Source: Candidatus Poribacteria bacterium (lineage in GTDB: Bacteria > Poribacteria > WGA-4E > WGA-3G). From it: a DNA stretch of 50,539 nt. The notes beneath the pieces were generated by a model. The model was not told the DNA's origin and did no database searches. It was given only the letters and a program-made list of their open reading frames with translations. Both the position numbers and the translations under genes were made by a program. Shown piece after piece: positions 16,943 through 26,623 of this stretch. Each line of letters starts with the position of its first letter. The first letter of the stretch is position 1. The stretch is from the NCBI GenBank assembly GCA_028820845.1, contig JAPPII010000114.1, positions 175,508 through 226,046 on the forward strand, written 5' to 3'.

Positions 16943-17656
16943 TTACTTTGCGATGAGTACCCAAAAGGTTTTCAGGAGCCACCCTATATCGGAGGTGATG
17001 CTCTGTGTCGTAAGGTAGTGGATATCCAAGTCAAGTTTCTTCGGCATTAGTTCGGTGATGTAGTAGTGTTCTGCGTTCGGTTGCCCTTTGAGTTTTTCCG
17101 CCTCATCACGGTTTGCGAGTTGCGACGGTCCCGTCATTCCAGGTTTTACCTGCAACACTTGCCGCTGCGTCTCTGTGTAGTATTTGACGTAAACAGGAGC
17201 CTCCGGACGGGGGCCGATGAGGCTCATCTCGCCTTTTATCACGTTGATTAGGTTGGGAAGTTCATCGAGTTTTGTCCATCTCAAGAAGCTGCCGATGCGT
17301 GTAACGCGCGTATCTTTGTAAGTTGTCAAACTTCCGCCAATGCTGTCAGCATTAGCCACCATCGTTCTAAATTTGTACATTTCAAAGAGGGTTCCGCCTC
17401 TGCCGACCCGCGTTGCTTTGTAAAAAATAGTGCCCTTTGATTGCAGTTTTGCGAGGATAGCTCCGATGAGAAGAAGTGGCGACAAAAGCAGGAGTCCAGT
17501 CGTGGCAAGTAGGAGGTCAAACGTCCGTTTTGTCCAATCGCGTTTGAGTTCTATTTCCAATTGGCTGTCAGGAACTATCGACTGTCGGTTAACTGCCGCA
17601 GGCTGACGGCTAACTGCTGATGGCTGACGGCTATTAAAACGCTTGGTATGGGGCAT
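16943..17656 (-). CDS. Bacterial sugar-phosphate transferase (WbaP/WcaJ catalytic type)
   Basis: Transfers a hexose-1-phosphate from a nucleotide sugar to undecaprenyl phosphate, the first step of polysaccharide assembly, at the inner membrane. 237 aa with one hydrophobic hairpin (about 47-68), KRTFDLLLA before it, then the catalytic domain: GTIFYKATRVGRGG, MYKFRTM, RWTKLDELPNLINVIKGEMSLIGPRPE and KPGMTGPSQL. It is the short form without the extra N-terminal helices. Residues about 8-27 (NSRQPSAVSRQPAAVNRQS) are translated heptamer repeat. The ATG at 17656 has AAGGTAGGG upstream. It follows the dehydratase gene by 22 bp. Confidence 0.93.
   Translation of the reverse strand: MPHTKRFNSRQPSAVSRQPAAVNRQSIVPDSQLEIELKRDWTKRTFDLLLATTGLLLLSPLLLIGAILAKLQSKGTIFYKATRVGRGGTLFEMYKFRTMVANADSIGGSLTTYKDTRVTRIGSFLRWTKLDELPNLINVIKGEMSLIGPRPEAPVYVKYYTETQRQVLQVKPGMTGPSQLANRDEAEKLKGQPNAEHYYITELMPKKLDLDIHYLTTQSITSDIGWLLKTFWVLIAK
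17575..17637. repeat. Heptamer-periodic repeat, locus 3 (inside the sugar transferase 5' end)
   Basis: In-phase 7-bp units CTGTCGG, TTAACTG, CCGCAGG, CTGACGG, CTAACTG, CTGATGG, CTGACGG, CTATTAA. Most of the array is within the coding frame of the sugar-phosphate transferase, where it encodes a low-complexity Ser/Arg/Gln/Pro stretch. Confidence 0.85.
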
Positions 17657-17678
17657 GTACCGACCCTACCTTGCCGGA

Positions 17679-19697
17679 TTAGCGACGGTTTGCGCTGGCG
17701 GTTTTCCTTTCCGTCGGGAACTGGATAATCTCAGAAGTGCTATCGGTATCGTCTTCTGTGAGGAATGCGCGGTTCGGCTGATATGTTGGCACGAGTTCTT
17801 GGAATTTGGAGACAATTCCTTCGGCATCTAATGCGTCTGCGAGCTGCGAGAGTTCCCCAATCTGAGAGAGGAGTTGTTTTTCCGCAATCTGTTCGAGTTG
17901 TGCGACGAAAATGCGTTGGTGCTTTGTTGCGGTAACGCCTTCTTGAGGGGTCAAGAGTTCCTCGTACAATTTTTCGCCGGGTTCTAACCCCGTGAATGCG
18001 ATTTTGATGTCCCGATCCACCTCAAGCCCAGAAAGGCGGATAAGGTCTTCCGCAAGGTCGAGAATCTTAATAGGTTCTCCCATATCTAACATCAGAATTT
18101 CACCCCCATTTCCCATAGCACCCGCTTGAATGAGGAGCTGCACGGCTTCTGGGATCGTCATGAAGTAGCGTGTCGCCTCGCGGTGTGTAACCGTGACGGG
18201 TCCACCTTTGGCAATCTGACGTTTGAAGTTGGGGAGTACGCTGGCACGGCTTCCGATAACGTTTCCGAAACGGACGGCGATGAACCGGGTGCCGTTCTGT
18301 TTTGCTTTACACTGAATCAACTTTTCCGTCACGCGTTTCGAGGCACCGTAGACGCTCGTGGGGTTTACGGCTTTGTCAGATGAGACGAGAATGAACGCTT
18401 CAACTTCGTGTTTAATTGCGGCGTCTATTAAGTTTTGCGTGCCGAGGATGTTATTTTTCACGGCTTCGTCAGGGTGATTCTCCATGAATTTGACGTGCTT
18501 GTGGGCGGCGGCATGGAAAATGATATGCGGACGGTATTTGCGCGTAATTTGTGCGACTTTTGCGTTGTCGCGAATATCGCCGATAATCACCGCACGGTTG
18601 AGTTTCGGCTCGAACTCTTGGAGTTCTATGTCGGTATGGTAGAGACTGTTTTCACCACGTCCAAAAAGGATAAGGAGTTCAGGATTGAGTTGTGCGACCT
18701 GACGGCACAGTTCGGACCCGATGGATCCGCCTGCGCCTGTTACCATGACGCGTTTGCCAGAGAGATATTTCGAGACTTCGGCGATGTCCATTTGTGAGGT
18801 AGACCGGTTCAGGAGATCCTCATATCGGACCTCTCGAATTTGGCTGACACTTGCGCGTCCGTCAAGAATGGCATGGATATTGGGGACAATTTTGAATTGA
18901 CAGCCGCGGTATTCGCATTGTCGAATAATATCACGAATTTTTCCGCCGGGCGCGGACGGGATCGCGATGACAACTTCGCCAATCTCACGTTTGCGAGCGA
19001 TATAGGTGAGGTCTCGGGTTGTGCCGAGCACTTCAAGCCCTGCGACGCTTCGACCGACCTTTTGTGGCGCATCGTCAATAAATCCAATGGGTACATAGCC
19101 TTTCTGCGGGTGGTTTCTGAGTGCCCGCAGCACGCCAATGCCAGTCTCACCTGCGCCGACAATAAGCACCTTCGTTGGCGGTTTTCGGGCAGGGAGGTGC
19201 GCGATTGTGCCCTCTTTGTTCTTGGTTGACGCTTGCGGTTGGGTGTTCGGGTCAGCTGTCGAACGGTTCTCCTGAAGGATTTGGGCGGAGAATTTGGTGA
19301 ATCCGATAAGCGCGAAGTTATAGAGTCCGTCGATTAAAAAGAGGACCCACGCAATTTTCGTTAGTATGGAAAGCCCAATGAGTAGAACAGTTGCGAGTGT
19401 AATTGCAGTCGTTAAGGTGCGAAATTCCTTGACAGACGCGTGTTGCCACATCGGTTTATAGAGATTAAAGCCTAACAACAGACCGATGCGGATTATCGTA
19501 ACGACGGCAGCGATACCGAGAAAATGCTGATAGGGTGATATGTCTGCGCTCTGCAACAGCGTGGAGAACGGTATAGGCTGTTTTAAGAGGTCAAAACCGA
19601 ATTGCTTGCTGGTCAGGTAAGCGAATAGAAATGCGAGGTTTACGAGAACTGTGTCAATGAGAATTGTAGAACTCCATTTTATTTTCGATTTATCCAT
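17679..19697 (-). CDS. Nucleotide-sugar 4,6-dehydratase/epimerase, membrane-anchored (CapD/PglF type)
   Basis: Makes modified nucleotide sugars for surface polysaccharide. 672 aa. Four hydrophobic helices (about 10-135) are followed by a first Rossmann-like domain (GAGETG, 181-186) and the catalytic SDR domain (GAGGSIG, 321-327). HAAAHKHVKFME, SSDKAVNPTSVYGASKR and GEPIKILDLAEDLIRLSG are family motifs. Tyr450-x3-Lys454 is intact; several PglF/WbpM relatives have Met at this Tyr. The C-terminal tail is Ser/Thr-rich. It belongs to a minus-strand set with the family 4 glycosyltransferase upstream and the sugar-phosphate transferase downstream, as in exopolysaccharide loci. Confidence 0.92.
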   Translation of the reverse strand: MDKSKIKWSSTILIDTVLVNLAFLFAYLTSKQFGFDLLKQPIPFSTLLQSADISPYQHFLGIAAVVTIIRIGLLLGFNLYKPMWQHASVKEFRTLTTAITLATVLLIGLSILTKIAWVLFLIDGLYNFALIGFTKFSAQILQENRSTADPNTQPQASTKNKEGTIAHLPARKPPTKVLIVGAGETGIGVLRALRNHPQKGYVPIGFIDDAPQKVGRSVAGLEVLGTTRDLTYIARKREIGEVVIAIPSAPGGKIRDIIRQCEYRGCQFKIVPNIHAILDGRASVSQIREVRYEDLLNRSTSQMDIAEVSKYLSGKRVMVTGAGGSIGSELCRQVAQLNPELLILFGRGENSLYHTDIELQEFEPKLNRAVIIGDIRDNAKVAQITRKYRPHIIFHAAAHKHVKFMENHPDEAVKNNILGTQNLIDAAIKHEVEAFILVSSDKAVNPTSVYGASKRVTEKLIQCKAKQNGTRFIAVRFGNVIGSRASVLPNFKRQIAKGGPVTVTHREATRYFMTIPEAVQLLIQAGAMGNGGEILMLDMGEPIKILDLAEDLIRLSGLEVDRDIKIAFTGLEPGEKLYEELLTPQEGVTATKHQRIFVAQLEQIAEKQLLSQIGELSQLADALDAEGIVSKFQELVPTYQPNRAFLTEDDTDSTSEIIQFPTERKTASANRR

Positions 19698-19713
19698 ATT
19701 CCCTCCTCAATAG

Positions 19714-19761
19714 GTTGTCAGTCTTTTAGGCGATTGACCTAATTGCTGATGGCGGATTGCT
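19714..19761. repeat. Heptamer-periodic repeat, locus 4
   Basis: GTTGTCA, GTCTTTT, AGGCGAT, TGACCTA, ATTGCTG, ATGGCGG, ATTGCTA are seven consecutive in-phase 7-bp units. The last one supplies the TAG stop of the glycosyltransferase gene. Confidence 0.7.
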
Positions 19762-20956
19762 ATTTTCGCTGAATCTGTGTGTAGACCTGCTTTAGACGTT
19801 CCCCGATAGCGTCCCAACTATAGTCGGTTTCGACGCGGGTTCTGGCGGTTTGCGCAATGTTTTCTCGTAAGTGTTGGTTATCCAGCAGATGAATGACCTG
19901 CTCGGCAAAAGCGGTCGGTGTATCTGCGACGAGTAGTTCCTTACCGACATCTGCCTGTAAGCCCATTGCGCCGACAGCAGTTGTGACGACAGGGACTCCC
20001 ATCGCCATGGCTTCCAAGTTTTTGGTTTGTATCCCCGATCCGGCGCGTAAAGGCGCGACAAAAACGGACGCTTCTTCAAAATAGGGACGGACATCTGGCA
20101 CGTAACCCGTAACGACGACCCCGTCTTGTGTCTCCAACCGCCGCACCTGTTCCGATGGATGGTTCCCAACAATATAAAAGCGCGCTTTGGGGTACCGTTC
20201 CCGAACGTGCGGAAAAATTTCGTTGCAAAAATAGGTTGCAGCGTCGGCGTTTGGAAAATAGTTCATTGTTCCTGTAAAGAGCAGTCGCGGCGACCCAGAA
20301 GATTGCACATCGGTTTTTAGAGATGGTCGGAAATACCCGAGATCGACTCCCATCGGAACGATCGCTAAATTGAGGCTATTATCCTGCTTCAGCAAGTAGT
20401 CGCGGTCGAAATGTGCGACGACAGTGCCGCAGTCAAAAGCCTTCATAATATCAATTTCATAACGCCTGACCCGTTTTTCCTCCAATTTTACCAGAAACCG
20501 TTTTGGAATACAATCTAAATTTGCGCGTCGATTGAGATTGAGTGCTAAGGAGTCACACAAGTCTAACACTTTCGCGGTACCTTGTATCTCCGTTACATAT
20601 TGTCCCATTCGGAAGAGTTGCGCGTGAATCAGTTCAAAGTGTTCTTCTGCCAGGAGTTGGTTGACCTTCCGTTGCATTTGCGGGGCGTACCAGTAGTGGA
20701 GTTGGAGTGGTCGCCGTGATAAACAGTGAAGCCCTGTATTCATATATGCGAAAGAACGATGGAAACGCACCCACTCTACACGTTCACAAAAAGGTTGCAG
20801 ATGTTTTGCCGATTCAATATCGCTTTCGGATTCAGCAAAGTAAACGAGCGTTATCGCATGTTGTTTCGACAGCTGCTTGATAAAGTGGTATGACCGAATC
20901 CGGTCGCCTCGGTGTGGTGGATACGGGCACCGAAGGCTTAAAAATAGAATTTTCAT
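19760..20956 (-). CDS. Family 4 glycosyltransferase (TIGR03087-like, exopolysaccharide)
   Basis: 398 aa from the ATG at 20956, which gives the family start MKILFLSLRCPYPPHRGDR; an upstream ATG at 21001 would add 15 residues. Two Rossmann halves (GT-B). The first carries RIRSYHFIKQLS; the second has LLFTGTMNYFPNADA, VTGYVPDVRPYFEEASVFVAPLRAGSGIQTKNLEAMAMGVPVV (the donor-binding E-x7-E-like site) and YSWDAIGERL. The pattern resembles the sugar transferases associated with PEP-CTERM/exosortase loci. Its start codon lies inside the left arm of a 28-bp inverted repeat. It is the first of three sugar genes on this strand. Confidence 0.9.
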   Translation of the reverse strand: MKILFLSLRCPYPPHRGDRIRSYHFIKQLSKQHAITLVYFAESESDIESAKHLQPFCERVEWVRFHRSFAYMNTGLHCLSRRPLQLHYWYAPQMQRKVNQLLAEEHFELIHAQLFRMGQYVTEIQGTAKVLDLCDSLALNLNRRANLDCIPKRFLVKLEEKRVRRYEIDIMKAFDCGTVVAHFDRDYLLKQDNSLNLAIVPMGVDLGYFRPSLKTDVQSSGSPRLLFTGTMNYFPNADAATYFCNEIFPHVRERYPKARFYIVGNHPSEQVRRLETQDGVVVTGYVPDVRPYFEEASVFVAPLRAGSGIQTKNLEAMAMGVPVVTTAVGAMGLQADVGKELLVADTPTAFAEQVIHLLDNQHLRENIAQTARTRVETDYSWDAIGERLKQVYTQIQRK

Positions 20957-20981
20957 TTTTTTAACGATTAAATCTGAGCTG
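20954..20981 (-). repeat. Left arm of a perfect 28-bp inverted repeat
   Basis: Exact reverse complement of 21432-21459. It overlaps the glycosyltransferase start codon at 20956. The pair encloses the Trm112-like gene. Confidence 0.9.
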
Positions 20982-21103
20982 TGCTCCATTACATTTCGCA
21001 CAGGTTTTCGGTTAAGTCGAGAGCCTGTTTTAGGTGTGGAAAGGTTGCTGACTTACCAGAAACCATTGTGAAACATAGTGGAACAATGCCCGGAAGCAAA
21101 TAG

Positions 21104-21313
21104 TTAAAAAGGTTCCTCTGGCATTTCCGCTTCATCAATTAACATGACTGGGATGCCGTCCCGAATCGGATAGCGTCGTTTACACTCATCGAGACATACG
21201 AGTTTTTGTTCTTCTTCGATGTATTCTATCTCACCTTTACATGCCGGACACGCCAAGATGTCAAGTAACGTTTTAGAGAGCGTATGTGGGTTTTCAGCCT
21301 TCAAATTTTTCAA
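21104..21313 (-). CDS. Trm112-like zinc-ribbon protein (UPF0434 type)
   Basis: 69 aa. The motif LLDILACPACKG (Cys-x2-Cys), the single Cys in LVC and the ending YPIRDGIPVMLIDEA are diagnostic of Trm112/YcaR-like proteins. In eukaryotes and archaea Trm112 activates methyltransferases; the bacterial role is less certain, and some act as accessory partners of small-molecule enzymes. The 28-bp inverted repeats lie on both sides. Orientation is the same as secA upstream and the glycosyltransferase downstream. Confidence 0.88.
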   Translation of the reverse strand: MKNLKAENPHTLSKTLLDILACPACKGEIEYIEEEQKLVCLDECKRRYPIRDGIPVMLIDEAEMPEEPF

Positions 21314-21410
21314 CGGTTGCTCCTGGGCGGCGTTTCCGTTGTCAACGCCGATCTAAAATTGATAAAAAATCTTGCTTTAGGTGATGAACGGTCTTTTAAC
21401 AATTGGAAAA

Positions 21411-21459
21411 CTGCAAGGACAACGGACGCAGCAGCTCAGATTTAATCGTTAAAAAAATG
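21411..21459 (+). repeat. Dispersed repeat R2, copy a, with the right arm of the 28-bp inverted repeat
   Basis: 21432-21459 is the exact reverse complement of 20954-20981 and abuts the secA stop codon. The full 49 bp resemble 30478-30524, sharing about 30 identical bases at the left (from CTGCAAGGAC to GCAGCTCAGA). Confidence 0.85.
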
Positions 21460-24261
21460 TTAGCCGCCGTGGCATCGCTTGTATTTCTTTCCGCTCCCAC
21501 ACGGACAAGGCGCGTTTCTGCCGACCTTTGGCACATTCCCCATTGCTTGTTGTGAAGCGAATCCTGCATCCTCACTGGCTGCAGCGGCAGGACTGCGTTG
21601 TGACCGCCTGCGTTGCGGTCTACGGGAACCGCTTGTCCGCCGACTTGGTGCCCGACGCGGTGCTTCGGTGTTGACGCGGGATTTAAAGATGAATTCGCTG
21701 ACCTCTTCCTCAATATGTTGATACATGCTTTCAAAGACAGTGAGTGCCTCGTTTTTGAAGACGACAATCGGGTCTTTGCCACCGTAACCCGCACCGAACC
21801 GGATACCCTCTTCGATGTAATCGATGTTGTAGAGGTGATCCTTCCAGTGGTCGTCGATTCTATCGAGCAGGAGTAAGCGTTCGAGGACGCGCATCATCTC
21901 GGATCCCATTTCTGCTTCGCGTTCTTCATAGGCGGCGCGCAGTGCTTCGAGTGCTTGTTCTTGCGCCTCCTCTGGACTTGCCTGCGCTAAAGACGTTTTC
22001 CATGTCGGTGTAATCGGGAAGGTATTCGTCAGCCACTGCTCGAACCTGTCCGGATTCTCAAGGGTGTTTCCTTTTTCCGGTATATTGTCGTCGATTGCGT
22101 CAGCGACGACTCTCTCAATCATCCCCCAAATTGTAGTCTTAAGGCTTCCTTGGACTTTTGTGTCCCCAGTCGTTTTAAGGTCGGCAAGTGCTGCGAGACC
22201 GCTGTCTTCAAATGCGGTCTCGTCCTCAGGCAATTCTACCGAATCTGTGCCGGAAGCGAGAACGGTATCGCGCAAGGTGTAGATGGTATCGCGTTGTGAA
22301 TCCATGACATCATCAAATTTGAGGAGATTTTTACGGATTTCAAAGTGCATCTGCTCAACGCGGGTTTGTGCTTTCTCAATGGATTTGGTGACCCATGGGT
22401 GTTCGAGGGGTACATCTTCGTCCATTCCGACGCGAGTCATTAACCCTTGTAAACGTTCGGATCCGAATTTCCGCATCAATTCATCTTCAAGCGAGAGATA
22501 GAATCGCGAGGATCCGGGGTCGCCTTGTCTACCCGAGCGTCCACGGAGCTGGTTGTCGATACGGCGGGATTCGTGCCGTTCCGTTCCGACGATGTGGAGT
22601 CCACCGGCGGCTAAGACTTTTTCTCGATTTTCGTTGCAAACCGCTTCGGCTTCTACGAGTGCGGTCTGGTATTCTTCGGATTCCGGTGTGAAGGCGTCTA
22701 TTTTAACTTTCTGTTTGCGGAGCATTTCGGTCGCTAAGCCTTCGGGGTTCCCGCCGAGGAGAATGTCCACACCCCTACCCGCCATATTGGTAGCGATTGT
22801 CACGGCACCCGGGACACCGGCTTGTGCGATAATATCTGCCTCGTGTGCGTGCTCTTTAGCGTTCAAGACCTGATGTCGGATATTCCGATGTTTGGTTCTG
22901 AGCATTTTGCTCAATTTCTCGGAATTTTCGATTGAGACTGTACCGACGAGGATAGGTCTCCCTTTTTCGTGTTGTTCGACGATGTCGCTTAGGACGGCTT
23001 TATATTTCGCTTCTTCGGTTTTATAGATTTGATCGGAGTTGTCCATCCGGATCATCGGTTCGTTTGTCGGGATGACGGCGACTTCTAATCCATAGATGTG
23101 TGCGAACTCGTTCGCCTCTGTCGCGGCGGTTCCCGTCATACCTGCGAGTTTATCGTACATACGGAAGTAGTTTTGGTAGGTAATCTTGGCACCGGTTTGG
23201 TTTTCCTGAAGGATTCTGACGCGTTCTTTGGCTTCAATCGCTTGGTGTAGCCCTTCACTGAGCCGTCTACCAACTTGCTTCCGTCCCGTGAATTCATCAA
23301 CGAGGAGGACTTCTCCGTTTTCGACGAGATAATCGACATCGCGTTTGTAGAGGTGCTGTGCGGTGAGTGCCTGATTCACGTGATGTACCATAGCGATATT
23401 GGTATGTTCATAGAGGTTGTCTACGCCGAGGCGGCGTTCCACTTCTTCAACGCCTTCGTCGGTAAGGGTGGCGCTACCGCGTGATTTCCCCTGTTGGTCG
23501 ATTTGGAAGTGTTCATCTTTACGAAGGTGAATGACGACGTTGTTGATTTGCTTATAGAGATCGGCGGGTTTACCAGAGGGTTCAGAGATGATGAGTGGTG
23601 TCCGTGCTTCGTCGATGAGGATACTATCTACTTCGTCAAGGATGGCATAGACATGCCCGCGTTGCACCTTGGCATCAAAAGAGAGTGCTTTGTTATCCCA
23701 GAGGTAATCGAATCCGAATTCGCTGTGAACGCCGTAGGTAATATCTGCTTTGTATCCAAGCCGTTTCTGCTCGTGCGGCATCTGGCTGAGTGTCAGTCCG
23801 ACGGAGAGTCCGAGGAAGTTATAAATCTTCCCCATCCATTCTGCGTCGCGTCGCGCGAGGTAATCGTTAACGGTTGCGAGATGCACACCTTTTCCGGTCA
23901 AGGCGTTCAGATAGACGGCGAGGGTTGAGGTAAGGGTCTTACCTTCCCCTGTTCGCATCTCTGCGATATTTCCTTGATGGAGCGCAGTGCCGCCCATAAT
24001 TTGGACATCGTAGTGCCGCTGCTTCAGAGCCCGAATTGCCCCTTCTCGGACGACAGCGAATGCGTCTGGTAAAAGTTCATCAAGCGATTCACCCGCATCT
24101 AACCGTTGACGAAACGCTGGTGTTTTGGATTGAAGTTGTGCGTCCGTCAGTTTTTGCATTGCGGGTTCGCGTTGGTTGACGGCTTCAACGATGGAGCGAA
24201 ACTTTCTGACATCTCGGTCTTCTTTGCTACCAAAGACTTTGGTTATCACTTTTTGGAACAT
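21460..24261 (-). CDS. secA: Preprotein translocase ATPase SecA
   Basis: Motor of the Sec export system; drives unfolded proteins through SecYEG. 933 aa, close to the usual length. Walker A MRTGEGKT (102-109), [13 protein letters not shown], the preprotein cross-linking domain, and the second nucleotide fold with [25 protein letters not shown] and [24 protein letters not shown]. The C-terminus carries an Arg/Ser-rich linker and the SecB/lipid-binding zinc motif [14 protein letters not shown] weak AGGAG lies about 13 nt before the ATG. It is followed by the Trm112-like gene after 146 bp. Confidence 0.98.
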   Translation of the reverse strand: MFQKVITKVFGSKEDRDVRKFRSIVEAVNQREPAMQKLTDAQLQSKTPAFRQRLDAGESLDELLPDAFAVVREGAIRALKQRHYDVQIMGGTALHQGNIAEMRTGEGKTLTSTLAVYLNALTGKGVHLATVNDYLARRDAEWMGKIYNFLGLSVGLTLSQMPHEQKRLGYKADITYGVHSEFGFDYLWDNKALSFDAKVQRGHVYAILDEVDSILIDEARTPLIISEPSGKPADLYKQINNVVIHLRKDEHFQIDQQGKSRGSATLTDEGVEEVERRLGVDNLYEHTNIAMVHHVNQALTAQHLYKRDVDYLVENGEVLLVDEFTGRKQVGRRLSEGLHQAIEAKERVRILQENQTGAKITYQNYFRMYDKLAGMTGTAATEANEFAHIYGLEVAVIPTNEPMIRMDNSDQIYKTEEAKYKAVLSDIVEQHEKGRPILVGTVSIENSEKLSKMLRTKHRNIRHQVLNAKEHAHEADIIAQAGVPGAVTIATNMAGRGVDILLGGNPEGLATEMLRKQKVKIDAFTPESEEYQTALVEAEAVCNENREKVLAAGGLHIVGTERHESRRIDNQLRGRSGRQGDPGSSRFYLSLEDELMRKFGSERLQGLMTRVGMDEDVPLEHPWVTKSIEKAQTRVEQMHFEIRKNLLKFDDVMDSQRDTIYTLRDTVLASGTDSVELPEDETAFEDSGLAALADLKTTGDTKVQGSLKTTIWGMIERVVADAIDDNIPEKGNTLENPDRFEQWLTNTFPITPTWKTSLAQASPEEAQEQALEALRAAYEEREAEMGSEMMRVLERLLLLDRIDDHWKDHLYNIDYIEEGIRFGAGYGGKDPIVVFKNEALTVFESMYQHIEEEVSEFIFKSRVNTEAPRRAPSRRTSGSRRPQRRRSQRSPAAAASEDAGFASQQAMGNVPKVGRNAPCPCGSGKKYKRCHGG

Positions 24262-24295
24262 TTTTTTACTATTGCTCCTGGGATATATCTCTAAG

Positions 24296-25426
24296 TCACG
24301 ATCGACTTGGTGTTTGTGCCTCGTTCGTCTCTGTTAATTCGGAGTCGGGTGGTACTAACAAATTCTGTCCATCTAATTTTTTACGGAGTATCGTATAAAT
24401 CACCGTATTTCCGGCAGAAGCGATTGAAAATAGGTGTGCGACAACGAGTGCGGCACCCATGAGTATTGTGATTGTCAAAAAAATGGCGGTCACTGTTGTG
24501 GTGAAAGCCGCTGCTCCCTGTGCGCCACTGCCAATCTCGAAGACACCGAGCGTGTTGATATAGGGAAGTGCCGTTACCTTTTCGATAGCACCACTGAGCC
24601 ATCCGTTTGCATGGCTCATAAAAGCCTTCATCTCTTCGGCGTGCAGGAAGCGGACCGGGAACAGCACGATCGAAAACCCGTAGAGACAGAAAAACGCCCA
24701 GATGGGGACGAAGATGAGTTTGATAAGAAACAAGAGTGTTTCATAACACACAATGTGCCACGGTTTGTTCCAAACGATAGCGAATTGCTGATAGATTGTT
24801 TCAAATGCATCGGCACCCGTCGTAGCGACAACGGCTGGTACAAAGAGCAGACTTACGCCGAAGACTACCGTTATCAATGCTATCAGCACACCGAGAAAAA
24901 AGCCGATCGGCATGAACAGGGAGGTGAGCATGAGGAACGGTTTACCGATTATCGGCAGCTTACCGAGCCCTGCAATGCTAAAGGGTATCAGCGCGAGAAA
25001 TATTAGGATGAGGAGTAAGCTAACGAACGCCCCCAAAACGGATTTCCAGTGCGTTTTGAGGAACGTTACAGCGTCTCCTACGGAAAAGAAAAAGTCTCCA
25101 CGAAGTTGTTCAACGGTTATTTTTGAAACTACCGTGCTTGCGAGAAAAAAGATGCACGCGAAACTTATCGTGCCTATCCACATCGCGATTTCAGTTATCT
25201 GTGTGAGTTCTGCATCACCGAAAGGGGGTACGGGTAGAAGTCCATACTGGTTCCAAAAATCTTGTGCAGCGGTACCGCCGACGGTGAGGAGACTCAGATA
25301 TACCAAGATTTCATAAATCAGATAGGCGAGTACGAGTCCAATGAGATGAACGGAAATCTTTCGTCCACTGAATCCGTAGCGGATAACTTGGAAAATATCC
25401 CTGAAATCGAAATAGCACTTTTCCAT
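24296..25426 (-). CDS. Polytopic membrane protein of unknown function, 376 aa
   Basis: No family recognised. About six or seven hydrophobic segments (near residues 27-48, 80-105, 130-155, 168-205, 230-265, 310-345) separated by short polar loops; the N-terminus ([17 protein letters not shown]) and the tail (acidic, Ser/Thr-rich) are soluble. The pattern of a repeated broad hydrophobic block resembles proteins of the DUF4013/YciC kind, but I cannot confirm that. It has its own promoter and lies 34 bp upstream of secA, so both may be one transcript. Confidence 0.75.
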   Translation of the reverse strand: MEKCYFDFRDIFQVIRYGFSGRKISVHLIGLVLAYLIYEILVYLSLLTVGGTAAQDFWNQYGLLPVPPFGDAELTQITEIAMWIGTISFACIFFLASTVVSKITVEQLRGDFFFSVGDAVTFLKTHWKSVLGAFVSLLLILIFLALIPFSIAGLGKLPIIGKPFLMLTSLFMPIGFFLGVLIALITVVFGVSLLFVPAVVATTGADAFETIYQQFAIVWNKPWHIVCYETLLFLIKLIFVPIWAFFCLYGFSIVLFPVRFLHAEEMKAFMSHANGWLSGAIEKVTALPYINTLGVFEIGSGAQGAAAFTTTVTAIFLTITILMGAALVVAHLFSIASAGNTVIYTILRKKLDGQNLLVPPDSELTETNEAQTPSRS

Positions 25427-25465
25427 GAAAGGGTTCTTCTGTTTTTCTACTCACTTTAGTATATA

Positions 25466-25495
25466 ATGATACTACAATTTACGGGATTCTGTCAA
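25466..25495 (-). promoter_or_regulatory. Promoter of the 376-aa membrane protein (and perhaps secA)
   Basis: On the minus strand: TTGACA (25490-25495), 18-bp spacer, TATCAT (25466-25471). The leader is about 30 nt. This is one of the few promoters here without an extended -10. Confidence 0.6.
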
Positions 25496-25506
25496 ATGTT
25501 ATTTTG

Positions 25507-25562
25507 GCGGTCAGCGGTCAGCAGTCAGCGGTCAGAATTTGGTTATCGGTTGTGGGTTGGCG
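25507..25562. repeat. Heptamer-periodic repeat, locus 5
   Basis: GCGGTCA, GCGGTCA, GCAGTCA, GCGGTCA, GAATTTG, GTTATCG, GTTGTGG, GTTGGCG: eight in-phase 7-bp units. The array contains the stop codon and the last codons (PPTHNR) of the DUF1573-like gene on the minus strand. Confidence 0.85.
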
Positions 25563-26256
25563 GAACTATGACGTTGGCAGTAATGGGGAGTGTGAGTGTC
25601 CGTTGGTTGGGGAATGCTACGGTGAGGAGCGATGCGAAGCGTCCTATGTCTTTCAAGGGACCGAGTTGAAGGGCAATCATGGAGCGGTCGGGTGTCGTTT
25701 CCCACGTTAGTTTCGGATGGTTTGATGGCAGGAGACGAATGTCGGTTGTATTGAGTAGGGCATTGACGGTGAGTGTGATGGTCTTTTGATGCGTTGTTTC
25801 GGGCAGTATGTCCCCAAACTCGCAGACATCAGGGGTAAGTGTGGCGAACCGTTTCGCGGCGGCGGTGATTGTCAAGGGGACAACAGGTGTTTTGGAACTG
25901 TCTGTGAAGATGGTCGCCGTTGCCAAGGTCTCTTCAGCAGGTAAGATTTCTGGGGTGATGGTTATGTGAAACATCGCTTCTCTATCTGGTGGGATGGTCG
26001 CTGGCCCTGTGATTTCGGCGTAACTGCATCCTGTCCGTACGTCTTGGATGTGGAGTGTATTTTTGCTTGTGTTTCGTGCTGTTATGAATTGTGTTACGGG
26101 TCCTTCCCACTCTGGGAGGGTACCGAAGTTGATATGGTGCTGTGCAAGGACGAGTTCAGGAGAGGGGTTCTGTGGGTTGTTGATGAGGACGGCAATCAGT
26201 CCAGAGATTAGGAGCAGAGGGATGATGATAGTTGTGAGGATTGTGCGTTTGGACAT
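25543..26256 (-). CDS. DUF1573-like secreted protein
   Basis: 237 aa with an N-terminal anchor or signal (about 5-25). Two immunoglobulin-like beta domains follow: the first has INFGTLPEWEGPVTQFITARNTSKNTL and VRTGCSYAEI (the usual sCgC site has a single Cys here), the second TPDVCEFGDILPETTHQKTITLTV. Such domains are common in cell-surface proteins of Bacteroidetes and related bacteria. The C-terminus is formed by heptamer repeat. No obvious partner gene. Confidence 0.75.
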   Translation of the reverse strand: MSKRTILTTIIIPLLLISGLIAVLINNPQNPSPELVLAQHHINFGTLPEWEGPVTQFITARNTSKNTLHIQDVRTGCSYAEITGPATIPPDREAMFHITITPEILPAEETLATATIFTDSSKTPVVPLTITAAAKRFATLTPDVCEFGDILPETTHQKTITLTVNALLNTTDIRLLPSNHPKLTWETTPDRSMIALQLGPLKDIGRFASLLTVAFPNQRTLTLPITANVIVPPTHNR

Positions 26257-26302
26257 GGTTTGATTTTGGCAATGTTGATTTCCTACACCACACTAATCTT
26301 CC

Positions 26303-26605
26303 TTACTGATTTAGTTCCTCAATATTTACTTCAGTCTTAATCCATGATTCCCACTCATAAAGTTTAGCATACCTTGAAATAGCTTCTTTGGCAACCTTAA
26401 TCCGCCCGTCCATGAGCTCTCTATTCACATCAGCATAATACCTAACGACTATTTGGATAGTTTCTCCGTCTTTTAAGCCTCTATAATACAACATGAATCT
26501 ATCGGATGAAAGATCGTCGTACTGGAAAAGGGTATTTAACATAACCGAGAGCCATTCCAAACGGGTTGGTGTGTATATCTGCAATCCTTGTGCTTTCTCT
26601 GACAT
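26303..26605 (-). CDS. Hypothetical protein, 100 aa
   Basis: Function unknown. The ATG at 26605 is chosen because AAGGAG is 7 nt upstream; an ATG at 26611 would be only 1 nt from it. Mixed alpha/beta composition with several Tyr and Trp; no signal peptide, membrane segment or Cys pair. It is 18 bp downstream of the coiled-coil gene and likely forms a two-gene unit with it. Confidence 0.6.
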   Translation of the reverse strand: MSEKAQGLQIYTPTRLEWLSVMLNTLFQYDDLSSDRFMLYYRGLKDGETIQIVVRYYADVNRELMDGRIKVAKEAISRYAKLYEWESWIKTEVNIEELNQ

Positions 26606-26623
26606 TTTCATACTCCTTGGCTA

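Noticed and set aside
23494-23928. 144-codon frame opposite secA
   Set aside because: Mirror of SecA codons; no ribosome binding site or promoter.
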